DNA from: Flavobacterium agrisoli
GTDB taxonomy: Bacteria > Bacteroidota > Bacteroidia > Flavobacteriales > Flavobacteriaceae
Length of the DNA: 64,000 nt
NCBI RefSeq assembly: GCF_016522065.1
Contig: NZ_JAEHFV010000003.1
Span: 186,001-250,000, forward strand
Direction: 5' to 3'
Positions 51,109 to 60,087 of this stretch are shown here, one piece after another; position 1 is the first letter of the stretch, and each line of letters starts with the position of its first letter. Under the pieces are notes generated by a model that was given only the letters and a program-made list of their open reading frames with translations, was not told where the DNA came from and did not search any database. The translations under genes were made by a program, and so were the position numbers.

Positions 51109-51139
51109 CAAATTTAGGTTATTTTTTCAATCCCGCAAA
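51109..51139 (-). promoter_or_regulatory. Consensus Bacteroidota promoter for purL
   Basis: Minus strand TTTG (51136-51139), 19-nt spacer, TAAATTTG (51109-51116), 28 nt before the ATG at 51080. Both elements perfect. Confidence 0.75.
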
Positions 51140-51228
51140 GTGCATAAATGGCAATCTTTAACGAGTTTCAATAAAACAAGAAAAGGTTTTTTATAAAAAA
51201 AATGGATGTCATTTCTGAGTCAATTCGA

Positions 51229-51648
51229 CTATTTTGATACTCTTTCAAAAACAAATTCGGGTTTGCTAAAATCAAACGGTACCGATTCATCAAAATAGGT
51301 AATTTGAAAAAGTGTATAAGTAAGTCCTTTTCCTAAAAGTAATTGGTTGTTTTTTTCTAAAAAGATAACGGGTTTTCGTTTCTTTTGCCCGCCTCCATAA
51401 GGAAAATATTCAAAATTACCTCTTAGCGTATCTTTTTTAATAATTCCAGAAACAGCACCCGAATCGATAAACGCTTGGCCGTTATAGTGAATTTCATATT
51501 GTCCGTAAAATTGGTTTTCAACGCGACTAATTGTTAAATATGCGGTGTCTTGTTGGTGAATGGCACGGTAATATTCGGTGTTGTTTTCAGTATGTTGCGC
51601 GCAACTTATAAGCAAACACAATCCCAAGGCGAAAAGCAGTTTCTGCAT
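51229..51648 (-). CDS. Small lipoprotein of unknown function
   Basis: 139 residues with a lipobox (LFALGLCLLISCAQ, Cys 16). The remainder is beta-rich (YLTISRVENQFYGQYEIHYN; GNFEYFPYGGGQKKRKP) and could form a lipocalin-like or META-like barrel, but the resemblance is weak. It begins 16 nt after the stop of the beta-helix lipoprotein gene on the same strand and is probably cotranscribed with it. I assign no function. Confidence 0.75.
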   Translation of the reverse strand: MQKLLFALGLCLLISCAQHTENNTEYYRAIHQQDTAYLTISRVENQFYGQYEIHYNGQAFIDSGAVSGIIKKDTLRGNFEYFPYGGGQKKRKPVIFLEKNNQLLLGKGLTYTLFQITYFDESVPFDFSKPEFVFERVSK

Positions 51649-51664
51649 TTTTCAGTAAATTAAA

Positions 51665-53164
51665 TTATTTTTTTTCGGGAAAATCTTGATTTTGATACGC
51701 ACCTAAATCTGGTGGAGTAGTTCTATTATTTCCCAAAATATCAATTGGAATAAGATAGTTTGTGTTTCCTTTGGCTACAGCGCTCGAAGTTTTATCAATC
51801 GTAAGTTGGTTGTTTGCACTGTTGTAAAATTTTGGATTTTCGTTCAAAATAACGTTTTCAAAATGTTCCGAATCTGCCGCAATGTCTTTGTTGTTGGATT
51901 TGATTAAAACACTATCGAATTTGTAATTGAAAACAGTTTTTTCTTGTTTTATTAAGGTTAATTCGTTGCTGTAAGTTCCGTAAACAATGCAATTGTAAAA
52001 ATTAGCATGATTTAAAGCGAGGTTAGTAGAAGGATTTTGAAAGTCAGTATTACTAAGTAAAACACTCGTTTGCGAAGCATTGTTCCAATTGTTATTGAAG
52101 GTGCAATGGGTAAAAGTATAGCTGCCACCATAACAGGCTAAATTGGCTTTTCCTGAATTGTTAATTACGATATTTTCAGCTTTGATATTGGAGTTAGATG
52201 CGAGTATGCCGTAATTGACGCAATTGTAAATTTGGGTATTTTGAATGGCATTTACATTTTGAGGTTGGTTTTCAATTTGCAAACCTTCTGTAGCGTTTTT
52301 TAAAGTTAAATGGTTTATATGGTGTGTTTTACTTTCAGTAGTAAGCCATATTTTGCCCCATTGCCCGGCAAGATCCGAATAATCGGGTTGCAAACGATCC
52401 CCTTGAAAAACAACTTCGTTTTCTAACGCCTTTGTACTCGAAATGGTACCGTTTATGTTTAGAGCAGCATTTTTGCCTACAATCAACCCCGAATTCGAAT
52501 GAAAGTGAACTCGTGTTCCCGCTTGAAATTCGACTGTCTTATTTTCTGGAACTGCCGCATAACCATAAATAACATACGGTTTTTGGTTGTTGAAAATCAA
52601 TTCGTTCCCGTTTTGTGCATCGTTTTCGTCTAAATAAAAACCTTCGATTTCTTGACCTTCCACTGTGATTTTTTCTTTAGAGCCATCACTGTTTTTTTGC
52701 GGATACAAAAACACAGCATCTTTTACCAATGTGACCAATTCGACTGTTTGTTGGTTTTCGCCCGAATCGAATACAATTTTATCGGTATATAAAAAATCAT
52801 CTGTATTTGTATCCGTAACATCGGCTGTCACTTCAATAAAAATGTACAAACTGTCTTTTGCCAATAAGGTAATATTGTTAAAAAGTTTGCCGTTTGTACC
52901 GGTATTTCCGTCCACAGACATGCGGTATTTTGAATTCAATCCGTTTTCAAATTGAATATTTGGTATCGAAATATCTTTTTTACTTTGATTGTAGACTTTC
53001 AATTGGTAGGTGCTGGAGCTGATGTTCTTAAAAACAGTGTCCAAATAAACCGTGTCTTTAGAAAAAATCAAGTCGCCTGAACTCGCTACGGTTTCAAAAT
53101 CGGTGCGGCAAGCACTCAATACGGTTAAAAAAGCAAGGATCAGCAAAGTATATAGGTGGCGCAT
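51665..53164 (-). CDS. Lipoprotein with right-handed parallel beta-helix
   Basis: 499 residues. The lipobox is FLTVLSACRT (Cys about 19). Residues about 25-150 form an Ig-like or adhesin-like beta domain (LIFSKDTVYLDTVFKNIS); about 220-450 are repeated strands of a parallel beta helix (IWLTTESKTHHINHLTLKN; NSNIKAENIVINNSGKAN; TFTHCTFNNNWNNAS). The end, DILGNNRTTPPDLGAYQ, matches the choice-of-anchor Q tail often found in surface beta-helix proteins. It lacks catalytic motifs for lyases that I can identify, so it may bind surface polymers. First of a two-gene unit with the small lipoprotein. Confidence 0.85.
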   Translation of the reverse strand: MRHLYTLLILAFLTVLSACRTDFETVASSGDLIFSKDTVYLDTVFKNISSSTYQLKVYNQSKKDISIPNIQFENGLNSKYRMSVDGNTGTNGKLFNNITLLAKDSLYIFIEVTADVTDTNTDDFLYTDKIVFDSGENQQTVELVTLVKDAVFLYPQKNSDGSKEKITVEGQEIEGFYLDENDAQNGNELIFNNQKPYVIYGYAAVPENKTVEFQAGTRVHFHSNSGLIVGKNAALNINGTISSTKALENEVVFQGDRLQPDYSDLAGQWGKIWLTTESKTHHINHLTLKNATEGLQIENQPQNVNAIQNTQIYNCVNYGILASNSNIKAENIVINNSGKANLACYGGSYTFTHCTFNNNWNNASQTSVLLSNTDFQNPSTNLALNHANFYNCIVYGTYSNELTLIKQEKTVFNYKFDSVLIKSNNKDIAADSEHFENVILNENPKFYNSANNQLTIDKTSSAVAKGNTNYLIPIDILGNNRTTPPDLGAYQNQDFPEKK

Positions 53165-53313
53165 TGAATAAGAATTTTTGTAAAAATAGGAAAAAACATT
53201 TCTTTTTGTCGAGTCCTGTTTTTGTTTTAAAAACTTTTACAAAAAGGGTTTCCATTTTATACAATTTGAAATTGTTTCCGACAGTATTATTTTCAAAAAC
53301 TCTAGTTAAATTC

Positions 53314-53344
53314 TTGGTTCTCTTGCAATCTTTTATTAATTTTA
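53314..53344 (+). promoter_or_regulatory. Bacteroidota promoter for the GH15 gene
   Basis: TTG (53314-53316), 20-nt spacer, TAATTTTA (53337-53344; one mismatch), 35 nt before the ATG at 53380. Confidence 0.5.
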
Positions 53345-53379
53345 GATGATTAGCAATTAAAAATGTAAAAATATCATTT

Positions 53380-55182
53380 ATGAAGAACTTGAATTATGGA
53401 ATCATAGGAAATTGTAGAAGTGCAGCATTAATTTCGGATACAGGCAACATTGAGTGGTGTTGTTTACCAGAGTTTGATTCTTCTTCGATATTTGCAAAAT
53501 TGTTGGATGAAAAAATAGGCGGAAGTTTTGATATTATTTGTGACGAATCATATACCATTACTCAAAAATATTTAGAAAACACCAGCATATTGGTAACTAC
53601 TTTCAGCAACGGAGTAGATGCTTTCGAAATCAATGATTTTATGCCGCGTTACTTTAAAGAAAACGGGCATTATATGATTCCGCCCGAAATAATTCGTTAT
53701 TTCAAAAAAATTAGTGGGATTCCTAAATTTAAAATAAAATACGACCCACAATTGGAATATGCTTCGGGTACAACGCTTGATTTTGTGAAAGACGATCACA
53801 TCATCAGTTTAAGTGATTCGGATAAATTCGATTCGCTTTTTCTGTATAGCAGTTTTAATCTGGATGCCATTAAACATAGCGAAACTATCGAATTGACTTC
53901 AGATGGTTATGTTTTATTGGCTTACAACGAAAAAATTTTAATTCCGACATTGGCTAAAATCAATTTAGAGTTTGAACGGACCAAATCGTATTGGTTGGGT
54001 TGGGCCGATAAAAATACCGAATACAAAAAATTTAATAAAGAGATTTTACGAAGTGCAATTACCTTAAAATTATTGAGTTACCAAAAAACCGGTGCTGTTT
54101 TGGCTGCCGCTACCACTTCGTTGCCCGAAACTATTGGAGAGGTTCGAAATTGGGATTACCGTTTTTGTTGGATTCGAGATGCGTCTATGGTGGTAAAAGT
54201 AATTACCGAATTAGGTCATAAAAAAATGGCTCGAAATTATTTGCAATTTATCGTTGACTTGGTGCCCGATAAAGACGAAAAACTTCAAATCATGTACGGT
54301 ATTAATAAGGAAAAAAGATTAACCGAAGAAACCTTGGATCATTTAAGCGGGTACATGGGCAGTAAGCCAGTCCGAATAGGAAATGCAGCCTATTCGCAAA
54401 GACAAAATGATATTTATGGTATTTTAATGGATGTAATTCACCAACAATTGGATAAATTCTCTAACGATATTGAAAATGGTGAAGAACTTTGGAACATTAC
54501 AAAAGGGATTGTTTGGGTGGTATCCAACCACTGGCAAGAACCTGATAAAGGAATTTGGGAATTTAGAACCGAAGACAGGCATTTTACTTTTTCTAAAATA
54601 CTGTGTTGGACGGCTATTGATCGTGCCATAAAAGTGGCGAAAATTTTAGGTAAAAAGAATAATGTTGCCAAATGGGAACCGCTGGCACAGACGATAAAAG
54701 AAGATATTATTAACAACGCTTGGAACGAAAACGTGCAGGCTTTTACCCAATCGTATGGATCTAACGATTTGGATGCTTCGGTGCTTTTGATGGAGAGTTA
54801 TGGCTTTATTGAGGCGCTTGATCCAAAATTTGTAGCAACGGTTAAAGCAATTGAACGCGATTTGAGCAACGATGGACTTTTGTATCGTTATAAAAATCAA
54901 GATGATTTTGGTTTGCCGTCTTCTTCATTTACTATTTGTACTTTTTGGTTTATCAATAGTTTGTATAAAATTGGTGAAACCAAAAAAGCCGAAAAACTCT
55001 TTAAAAAATTACTTTCGTACAGCAACCATTTAGGTTTATTTAGCGAAGATATTGATTTTGAAACCAAACGTTTGTTGGGTAATTTCCCACAAGCTTATTC
55101 GCATTTGGCCTTAATTGAAACCGCCATTAATTTATCAAATATTACCGAGGAAGAAGCAGTTATCGGAGCCATGAAAAATTAA
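53380..55182 (+). CDS. Glycoside hydrolase family 15 (glucoamylase/trehalase-like)
   Basis: 600 residues, no signal peptide. An N-terminal beta sandwich (IGNCRSAALISDTGNIEWCC; FDSSSIFAKLLDEKIGGSF) precedes an (alpha/alpha)6 barrel with ETIGEVRNWDYRFCWIRDAS, the typical GH15 active-site strand. Candidate catalytic glutamates are E in WEFRTEDRHF (around residue 390) and the later FSEDID. Cytoplasmic GH15 enzymes in bacteria hydrolyse trehalose or alpha-glucans. It converges with the trehalose synthesis gene otsAB at a shared hairpin, so trehalose turnover is a reasonable but unproven role. Confidence 0.93.
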   Translation: MKNLNYGIIGNCRSAALISDTGNIEWCCLPEFDSSSIFAKLLDEKIGGSFDIICDESYTITQKYLENTSILVTTFSNGVDAFEINDFMPRYFKENGHYMIPPEIIRYFKKISGIPKFKIKYDPQLEYASGTTLDFVKDDHIISLSDSDKFDSLFLYSSFNLDAIKHSETIELTSDGYVLLAYNEKILIPTLAKINLEFERTKSYWLGWADKNTEYKKFNKEILRSAITLKLLSYQKTGAVLAAATTSLPETIGEVRNWDYRFCWIRDASMVVKVITELGHKKMARNYLQFIVDLVPDKDEKLQIMYGINKEKRLTEETLDHLSGYMGSKPVRIGNAAYSQRQNDIYGILMDVIHQQLDKFSNDIENGEELWNITKGIVWVVSNHWQEPDKGIWEFRTEDRHFTFSKILCWTAIDRAIKVAKILGKKNNVAKWEPLAQTIKEDIINNAWNENVQAFTQSYGSNDLDASVLLMESYGFIEALDPKFVATVKAIERDLSNDGLLYRYKNQDDFGLPSSSFTICTFWFINSLYKIGETKKAEKLFKKLLSYSNHLGLFSEDIDFETKRLLGNFPQAYSHLALIETAINLSNITEEEAVIGAMKN

Positions 55183-55190
55183 TTTAATAC

Positions 55191-55226
55191 ACAAGCAAAT
55201 AGAGTCTACTGACTTTATTTGCTTGT
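55191..55226. terminator. Inverted repeat between convergent GH15 and otsAB
   Basis: ACAAGCAAATA (55191-55201) pairs with TATTTGCTTGT (55216-55226), 11 bp, loop 14 nt. It overlaps the otsAB stop. T-runs are short, so terminator strength is uncertain. Confidence 0.6.
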
Positions 55227-57425
55227 AATAGTATTTAATAAATCCAAAACGGTTATTTGATCTTCGATATAATATTTAGCGACTGTTTTTACATTTCCAA
55301 CTTTAATGCTGTAAGCGCTTTCCGGAAGTTCTTCAAACATAAATTCATCGGTCCAGTCGTCGCCAATAGCTAAAATAAAATCGTAATTGGCTTTGGTAAT
55401 GATAGAAGCTGCGGCTCGACCTTTGTTAATGTTACTGTTTTTAACTTCTAAAACTTTGTTGCCATCTAAAACCGAAAGGTTGTTGTTAAAAAGCAATCCA
55501 TTAAGTACATGTTTTAGTTCCATGGTTCGCAAAGCGGCCATTTCGGCATCTGCTTTTCGATAATGCCAGGCTAAAGAAAATTCTTTTTCTTCAATTAAGG
55601 CACCGGGCGTACTATCGGTAAAAGCTTCCATAACGGGGCGGATATTTTCCTTCCAATCCGATTTTAAGCGATCTAGAGCCTCCCATTCTGAATTGTTTTT
55701 TCGAAGCCAAGCACCATGATCGGTTACCAATGTATAATTTTTTGGTCCAAACCATTTTTCGAAAGTATTTCGATCGCGGCCGCTAATAATCGCAATTTCG
55801 GTATTTGGATCTTCATTAATGGTGTCTAGTAATGAATAGATTTCGTTAGTAGGAATAGCTTCTTCGGGATTCTTTTTAAATCCAGCGAGTGTGCCATCGT
55901 AATCTAAAAGTAAAAGTCGACGAGAGGACTTTTGGTAATGCGAGGCTATTTCCTGAATTTTATCAGACGATAATTTGGTTGCCGCTTGTGGTGGTTTATT
56001 GTTTTTGGCTGCTTCAAGCGATTTTAAAAATTCTGTAGCCCAACGTTCTACATCATAACGCGAAATTCTTTTTTGAAGGGCATCCAAACGTCTTTTTTGC
56101 TCTTCTTTTGGCATTTCAAGCGCTGCTTTGATGTTATCGGCTGTTTGGTCAAAATTATTCGGATTTACAATTAAAGCTTCGTGCATTTCTTTAGCCGCGC
56201 CAGCCATTTCACTCAAAATAAGAACTCCTGTATCTTTTGTTCGGGTGGCAATATATTCTTTGGCTACTAAATTCATACCATCTCTTATAGGCGTAACCAT
56301 AGCAATGTCTGACGAAACATACAAATCAATCAATTCGTTAAAGGGCAAGGAACGGTAAAAATACCAAACGGGAGTCCAGCTTACGGTAGATAAATCGCCG
56401 TTAATTCGCCCGACTAATTCATCTGTTTCACGTTTTAAAAGTTGGTATTGCTCTACATTTTCTCTCGAAGGAACGGCCAACATAACCAGCCTTACTTTTC
56501 CTTTGAACTCAGGATATTTGTTTAAAAAATATTCAAAAGACTTAATTCGGTTCGGAATACCTTTTGTGTAATCCATTCGGTCAATACACAAAATCAATTT
56601 GCTTTCTTCGTTAGATTGGTTGTGTAAATCGATGTTTTTCATCAATTCACTTTTAGTATGTTCCGGATTAGTATCATGCTCCAAAGCCGCATTGTGATAG
56701 CGGTTGTAATCAATCCCCATTGGGAATGAATCGACTTTTATTATTCGGTTGTTATATGAAATTTGATTAAAATTGACTTCCACTTCTTTAATTCGCGAAG
56801 TCGAACTTAAAAAATGGCGCACATAATCATACGTATGAAATCCGATTAAGTCGGCACCTAACATTCCTTGAAGCAATTCGTATCGCCAGGGACAAGTTCG
56901 GAATAATTCGTATGAAGGGTAGGGTATATGCAGAAAAAAACCGATGGTAAGGGTTGGATTTTTTTTCCTTAAAAGTTCGGGCAACAGTAGCAATTGATAA
57001 TCGTGAACCCAAATAGTATCGCCATCGTTGGCGTGTTGCAAAATTACCTCCGAAAATTTTTGGTTAACGGCTACGTAGGATTCCCAATGCTCTCGCTCAA
57101 ATTCTGTATAAGCCTGAAAATAATGAAATAAAGGCCAAAGCGCCTTGTTGCTAAAACCATAATAATAATTGTCTATATCGTATTCTGTTAGCGGAACTTG
57201 AACGCATTTTTCTTGAGCTATAGCTTGGTCTACTTCGTTTTTTTGTTCCGAATTCATAGTGTCTTCAGCCAAGCCCGACCAACCAATCCAAATGCCATTT
57301 CCTTCTGAATGAACCGATTTCATTCCGGTTGCCAATCCGCCGGAACTAGATTTTACATGTAATTTGTTATCGATATATTTTAAATCTACGGGCAATCGGT
57401 TGGAAACGATGATAGTTTTGTGCAT
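55215..57425 (-). CDS. otsAB: Bifunctional trehalose-6-phosphate synthase/phosphatase
   Basis: 736 residues. Residues 1-465 are GT20 trehalose-6-phosphate synthase (VSNRLPVDLKY; IWIGWSGLAE; IWVHDYQLLLLPELLR; DRMDYTKGIPNR; ATRTKDTGVLILSEMAGAAK). A linker rich in Lys/Ala leads to residues about 495-730, a HAD trehalose-6-phosphate phosphatase (LLDYDGTLAGF, IISGRDRNTF, AIGDDWTDEFMF). The two activities on one chain make trehalose from UDP-glucose and glucose-6-phosphate. Such fusions exist in Bacteroidota and eukaryotes. It is monocistronic and convergent with the GH15 gene. Confidence 0.95.
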   Translation of the reverse strand: MHKTIIVSNRLPVDLKYIDNKLHVKSSSGGLATGMKSVHSEGNGIWIGWSGLAEDTMNSEQKNEVDQAIAQEKCVQVPLTEYDIDNYYYGFSNKALWPLFHYFQAYTEFEREHWESYVAVNQKFSEVILQHANDGDTIWVHDYQLLLLPELLRKKNPTLTIGFFLHIPYPSYELFRTCPWRYELLQGMLGADLIGFHTYDYVRHFLSSTSRIKEVEVNFNQISYNNRIIKVDSFPMGIDYNRYHNAALEHDTNPEHTKSELMKNIDLHNQSNEESKLILCIDRMDYTKGIPNRIKSFEYFLNKYPEFKGKVRLVMLAVPSRENVEQYQLLKRETDELVGRINGDLSTVSWTPVWYFYRSLPFNELIDLYVSSDIAMVTPIRDGMNLVAKEYIATRTKDTGVLILSEMAGAAKEMHEALIVNPNNFDQTADNIKAALEMPKEEQKRRLDALQKRISRYDVERWATEFLKSLEAAKNNKPPQAATKLSSDKIQEIASHYQKSSRRLLLLDYDGTLAGFKKNPEEAIPTNEIYSLLDTINEDPNTEIAIISGRDRNTFEKWFGPKNYTLVTDHGAWLRKNNSEWEALDRLKSDWKENIRPVMEAFTDSTPGALIEEKEFSLAWHYRKADAEMAALRTMELKHVLNGLLFNNNLSVLDGNKVLEVKNSNINKGRAAASIITKANYDFILAIGDDWTDEFMFEELPESAYSIKVGNVKTVAKYYIEDQITVLDLLNTITSK

Positions 57426-57772
57426 TGTTTTTTTCTTTTAATTTAATGAAAATTCTACGTCGTGAATGGAGTCTAAAATTGTGTTATAACAATCTTGAAA
57501 ATAGACTTAACGGGTTGTATCACGAGGTTTTTAAAAGTAGTATAAGATAGTAAAAAAATCCTTATGCTTTTCTTTTAGGATTTTATAAAATTGTCATCTT
57601 TAAAAAATGCGAATAGTTTTTGAATTAATTAAGAATTGGGATGAACCTATTTTTAACCTGTTATTTTAAATGAAATAATAAAAAAATAGGCTGTACAAAA
57701 TGCACAGCCTAAAAAAGTTATTTTAGAATTCTATTTTTTTAGAAGAATCGAGAATGGGTTTATAGTTTCGCA
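57426..57772. other. Intergenic region without a gene (347 nt)
   Basis: It holds the leaders of otsAB (left) and the terminator of the antiporter gene (57687-57711). A weak hairpin AAAATCCT/AGGATTTT (57555-57562 with 57577-57584) is the only other structure. A 20-codon ATG frame at about 57607 is too short and unsupported to call. I see no RNA gene. Confidence 0.6.
57687..57711 (-). terminator. Intrinsic terminator of the antiporter gene
   Basis: TAGGCTGT (57687-57694) pairs with ACAGCCTA (57704-57711), loop 9 nt; on the minus strand it is followed by ATTTTTT, about 60 nt beyond the stop. Confidence 0.8.
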
Positions 57773-60010
57773 TTACACTTTTTTAGTAAATTGAGCAATA
57801 CGCTTTTTGTCGCCTACAATCCAGAGAATGTCGTTTTTTTCTAAAATTAAGTCTGATTCGGGATTTAGCAAACGTTTTCCGTTTCGCTCTAATCCTACCA
57901 CTAAACCGTTTGTTTTGGAACGTAATTGGCTGATGCTTCGGCCTACAAATTCGACTTCATCCAACTCTAATTGTCGCAAAACAATTTCAGTTTCTTGTTT
58001 TTTTGGAGGGACTTCAATTTCATTTTTATCCAAGTAATTTTTAAATTCTTGCACTTGTTTATCGGTTCCAATAATACAAATTTCATCACCTGGAAAAACA
58101 CGTTCGTTTTTGCTCGGAATCTGAATAGTAATATCTCCTCTTTTAATAAAGGCAATATTAATTCCTATTTGCTCTCTTATTTTTAATTCTTCTAACGTTT
58201 TTCCAGCCAAGTTGGATTCTTTTGCAATTTCAAAAGTTGACATGTGGCCATCCCAAGGGGTTAGATTAGCATAACGACGGTCAATTTTTGTGGTTTCTCT
58301 GTCGTTAAAATTCTTAAGAAAATGATGTTCAATACGATGATACAATTCGTTTAGTTTTTTTGGAAAAACCTGATACGCCACAATTGCCAATAATAAAGCC
58401 ACAAAGGCCACTACGGGTGAAAAGAAAATATTTAAAAGAAAGCCGATGTAGAAAAGTGCTAATCCAATTCGGAACAAAAACATCATTGTAATTGGGCCTC
58501 GGTATTTGCGTTCTTGCCATAACAATTCGACTTCATTTTTGGCTACTCGTTGTAAAGAAAGTGCCCATAAAAATGGCGAAATAATAACAATAGTTATAAT
58601 TGCAGCAATAGTGTTGGCAAAACGAATATTGGACACCAACGGAATGATATATTTAGAACTCAATAAAATAATGGCCATAATGATAATGGTGTGTAAAACA
58701 ATCTGGATGAGGTAATTTCGAATTACAATTTGCCAAGTACTAACCGATTTTATGGCTTGACTATTGGTGCTATAACGACTTATATTTTTAACCCAGCGTC
58801 GCGGTAGTTTTTTTTCTAAATATTCCGAAAAAGGTTCGGCCGCTTTGACCATAAAGGGTGTAGTAAAAGTAGTTATGGCAGATACTGCTACCACAATCGG
58901 ATATAAAAAGGAACTGGTAACATTCAATGTCATTCCTAAAGTCGCTATGATGAAAGAGAATTCACCAATTTGCGATAAACTCATTCCGGTTTGAACCGAT
59001 TGTTTTAAAGGTTGTCCAGAAATTAAAGCACCGATAGTAGAGCTAAAAGATTGACCAACAATGGTTACAAAAGTTAAAATAAGCACCGGAAGCCAATGTG
59101 TTGCCAACATTTTAGGATCAATTAACATTCCTACCGATACAAAAAAGATAGCGCCAAATAAATCTTTAACTGGTTTTACCAAATGTTCAATGTGTTCTGC
59201 TTGAGTAGTTTCGGCAATGATAGAACCCATTATAAAAGCGCCCAATGCAGGCGAAAAGCCAACGTTTGCAGCCAAAGTAACCATAGTTAAACAAAGCGCT
59301 AACGAAATAATCAAGAGCATTTCATCGGTGAGTAAATGTTTTGTTTTTTTAAGCAGCGTAGGAATAAAAAAGATGCCACCAACAAACCAAACCGTAAGGA
59401 AAAAGATGAGTTTTAAAACCGAAAATAAAAGTTCGCCCCCCGAGAATTGTTGACTTACCGCGACTGTCGATAACAATACCATTAACAAGATGGCCACGAT
59501 GTCCTGCACAATTAAGGAACCAATTACAATTCCGGCAAATTTTTGGGCTTTAACACCCAATTCATCAAATGTTTTCAGAATAATTGTGGTAGAGGATATG
59601 GATAAAATTACCCCTAAAAAAATACTATCCATAGACGACCAATCCATCCATTGTCCGACCAAATATCCAATTAAAATCATCGTGATAATTTGGGTAATGG
59701 CAGTAATCGAAGCTGTTCCGCCGACTTTCATTAATTTCTTGAAACTAAATTCGAGTCCTAAACTAAAAAGTAAAATGATGACACCTATTTCGGCCCAAAC
59801 TTCTACACTTTTAATGTCAGAAACCGAAGGGAAAAAATCAAAATGATTTCCGGCTAAAAATCCGGCAATCAAATATCCTAAAACCAAGGGCTGTTTCATT
59901 ATCTTAAAGATTAAAACGGCAATCCCTGCGGTCATTAAAATTAAACCTAAGTCGGTAATTAAAGGTTTTAAATGGTGTGTGGCTTCAGCCGCTGCGTATA
60001 ATGTAATCAT
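57773..60010 (-). CDS. Kef-type cation:proton antiporter (CPA2) with two TrkA-C domains
   Basis: 745 residues. Residues about 15-400 contain 12-13 helices of the Na/H exchanger fold, with the CPA2 patterns SLGLEFSFKKL, SPALGAFIMGSIIAE and FFVSVGMLIDP. An extra membrane section follows at about 430-560. The C-terminus holds two RCK_C/TrkA-C domains (about 590-660: ERVFPGDEICIIGTDKQV; about 665-745: NDILWIVGDKKRI), without the Rossmann RCK_N domain that usually binds NAD in KefB/KefC. It should exchange K+ or Na+ for protons; nucleotide control by RCK_N is not possible here. Monocistronic. Confidence 0.9.
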   Translation of the reverse strand: MITLYAAAEATHHLKPLITDLGLILMTAGIAVLIFKIMKQPLVLGYLIAGFLAGNHFDFFPSVSDIKSVEVWAEIGVIILLFSLGLEFSFKKLMKVGGTASITAITQIITMILIGYLVGQWMDWSSMDSIFLGVILSISSTTIILKTFDELGVKAQKFAGIVIGSLIVQDIVAILLMVLLSTVAVSQQFSGGELLFSVLKLIFFLTVWFVGGIFFIPTLLKKTKHLLTDEMLLIISLALCLTMVTLAANVGFSPALGAFIMGSIIAETTQAEHIEHLVKPVKDLFGAIFFVSVGMLIDPKMLATHWLPVLILTFVTIVGQSFSSTIGALISGQPLKQSVQTGMSLSQIGEFSFIIATLGMTLNVTSSFLYPIVVAVSAITTFTTPFMVKAAEPFSEYLEKKLPRRWVKNISRYSTNSQAIKSVSTWQIVIRNYLIQIVLHTIIIMAIILLSSKYIIPLVSNIRFANTIAAIITIVIISPFLWALSLQRVAKNEVELLWQERKYRGPITMMFLFRIGLALFYIGFLLNIFFSPVVAFVALLLAIVAYQVFPKKLNELYHRIEHHFLKNFNDRETTKIDRRYANLTPWDGHMSTFEIAKESNLAGKTLEELKIREQIGINIAFIKRGDITIQIPSKNERVFPGDEICIIGTDKQVQEFKNYLDKNEIEVPPKKQETEIVLRQLELDEVEFVGRSISQLRSKTNGLVVGLERNGKRLLNPESDLILEKNDILWIVGDKKRIAQFTKKV

Positions 60011-60033
60011 AAATATAGGGGTTGTAGGTAAAA

Positions 60034-60064
60034 AAAAAAGCTACCCGTTAAAGATAGCTTTTTT
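60034..60064. terminator. Hairpin terminator upstream of the antiporter and after purB
   Basis: AAAAAAGCTA (60034-60043) pairs with TAGCTTTTTT (60055-60064), loop 11 nt, between the purB stop and the antiporter start on the minus strand. Confidence 0.8.
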
Positions 60065-60087
60065 TCTGAAATATTTTTTAGACAAAA

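Noticed and set aside
57426..57772. Small RNA or short gene in the otsAB-antiporter spacer
   Set aside because: Only a 20-codon frame and one weak hairpin are visible; nothing supports a gene.
59490..59846. 118-codon plus-strand frame opposite the antiporter gene
   Set aside because: It is antisense to membrane-helix codons, and its composition follows from them; no start context or promoter.
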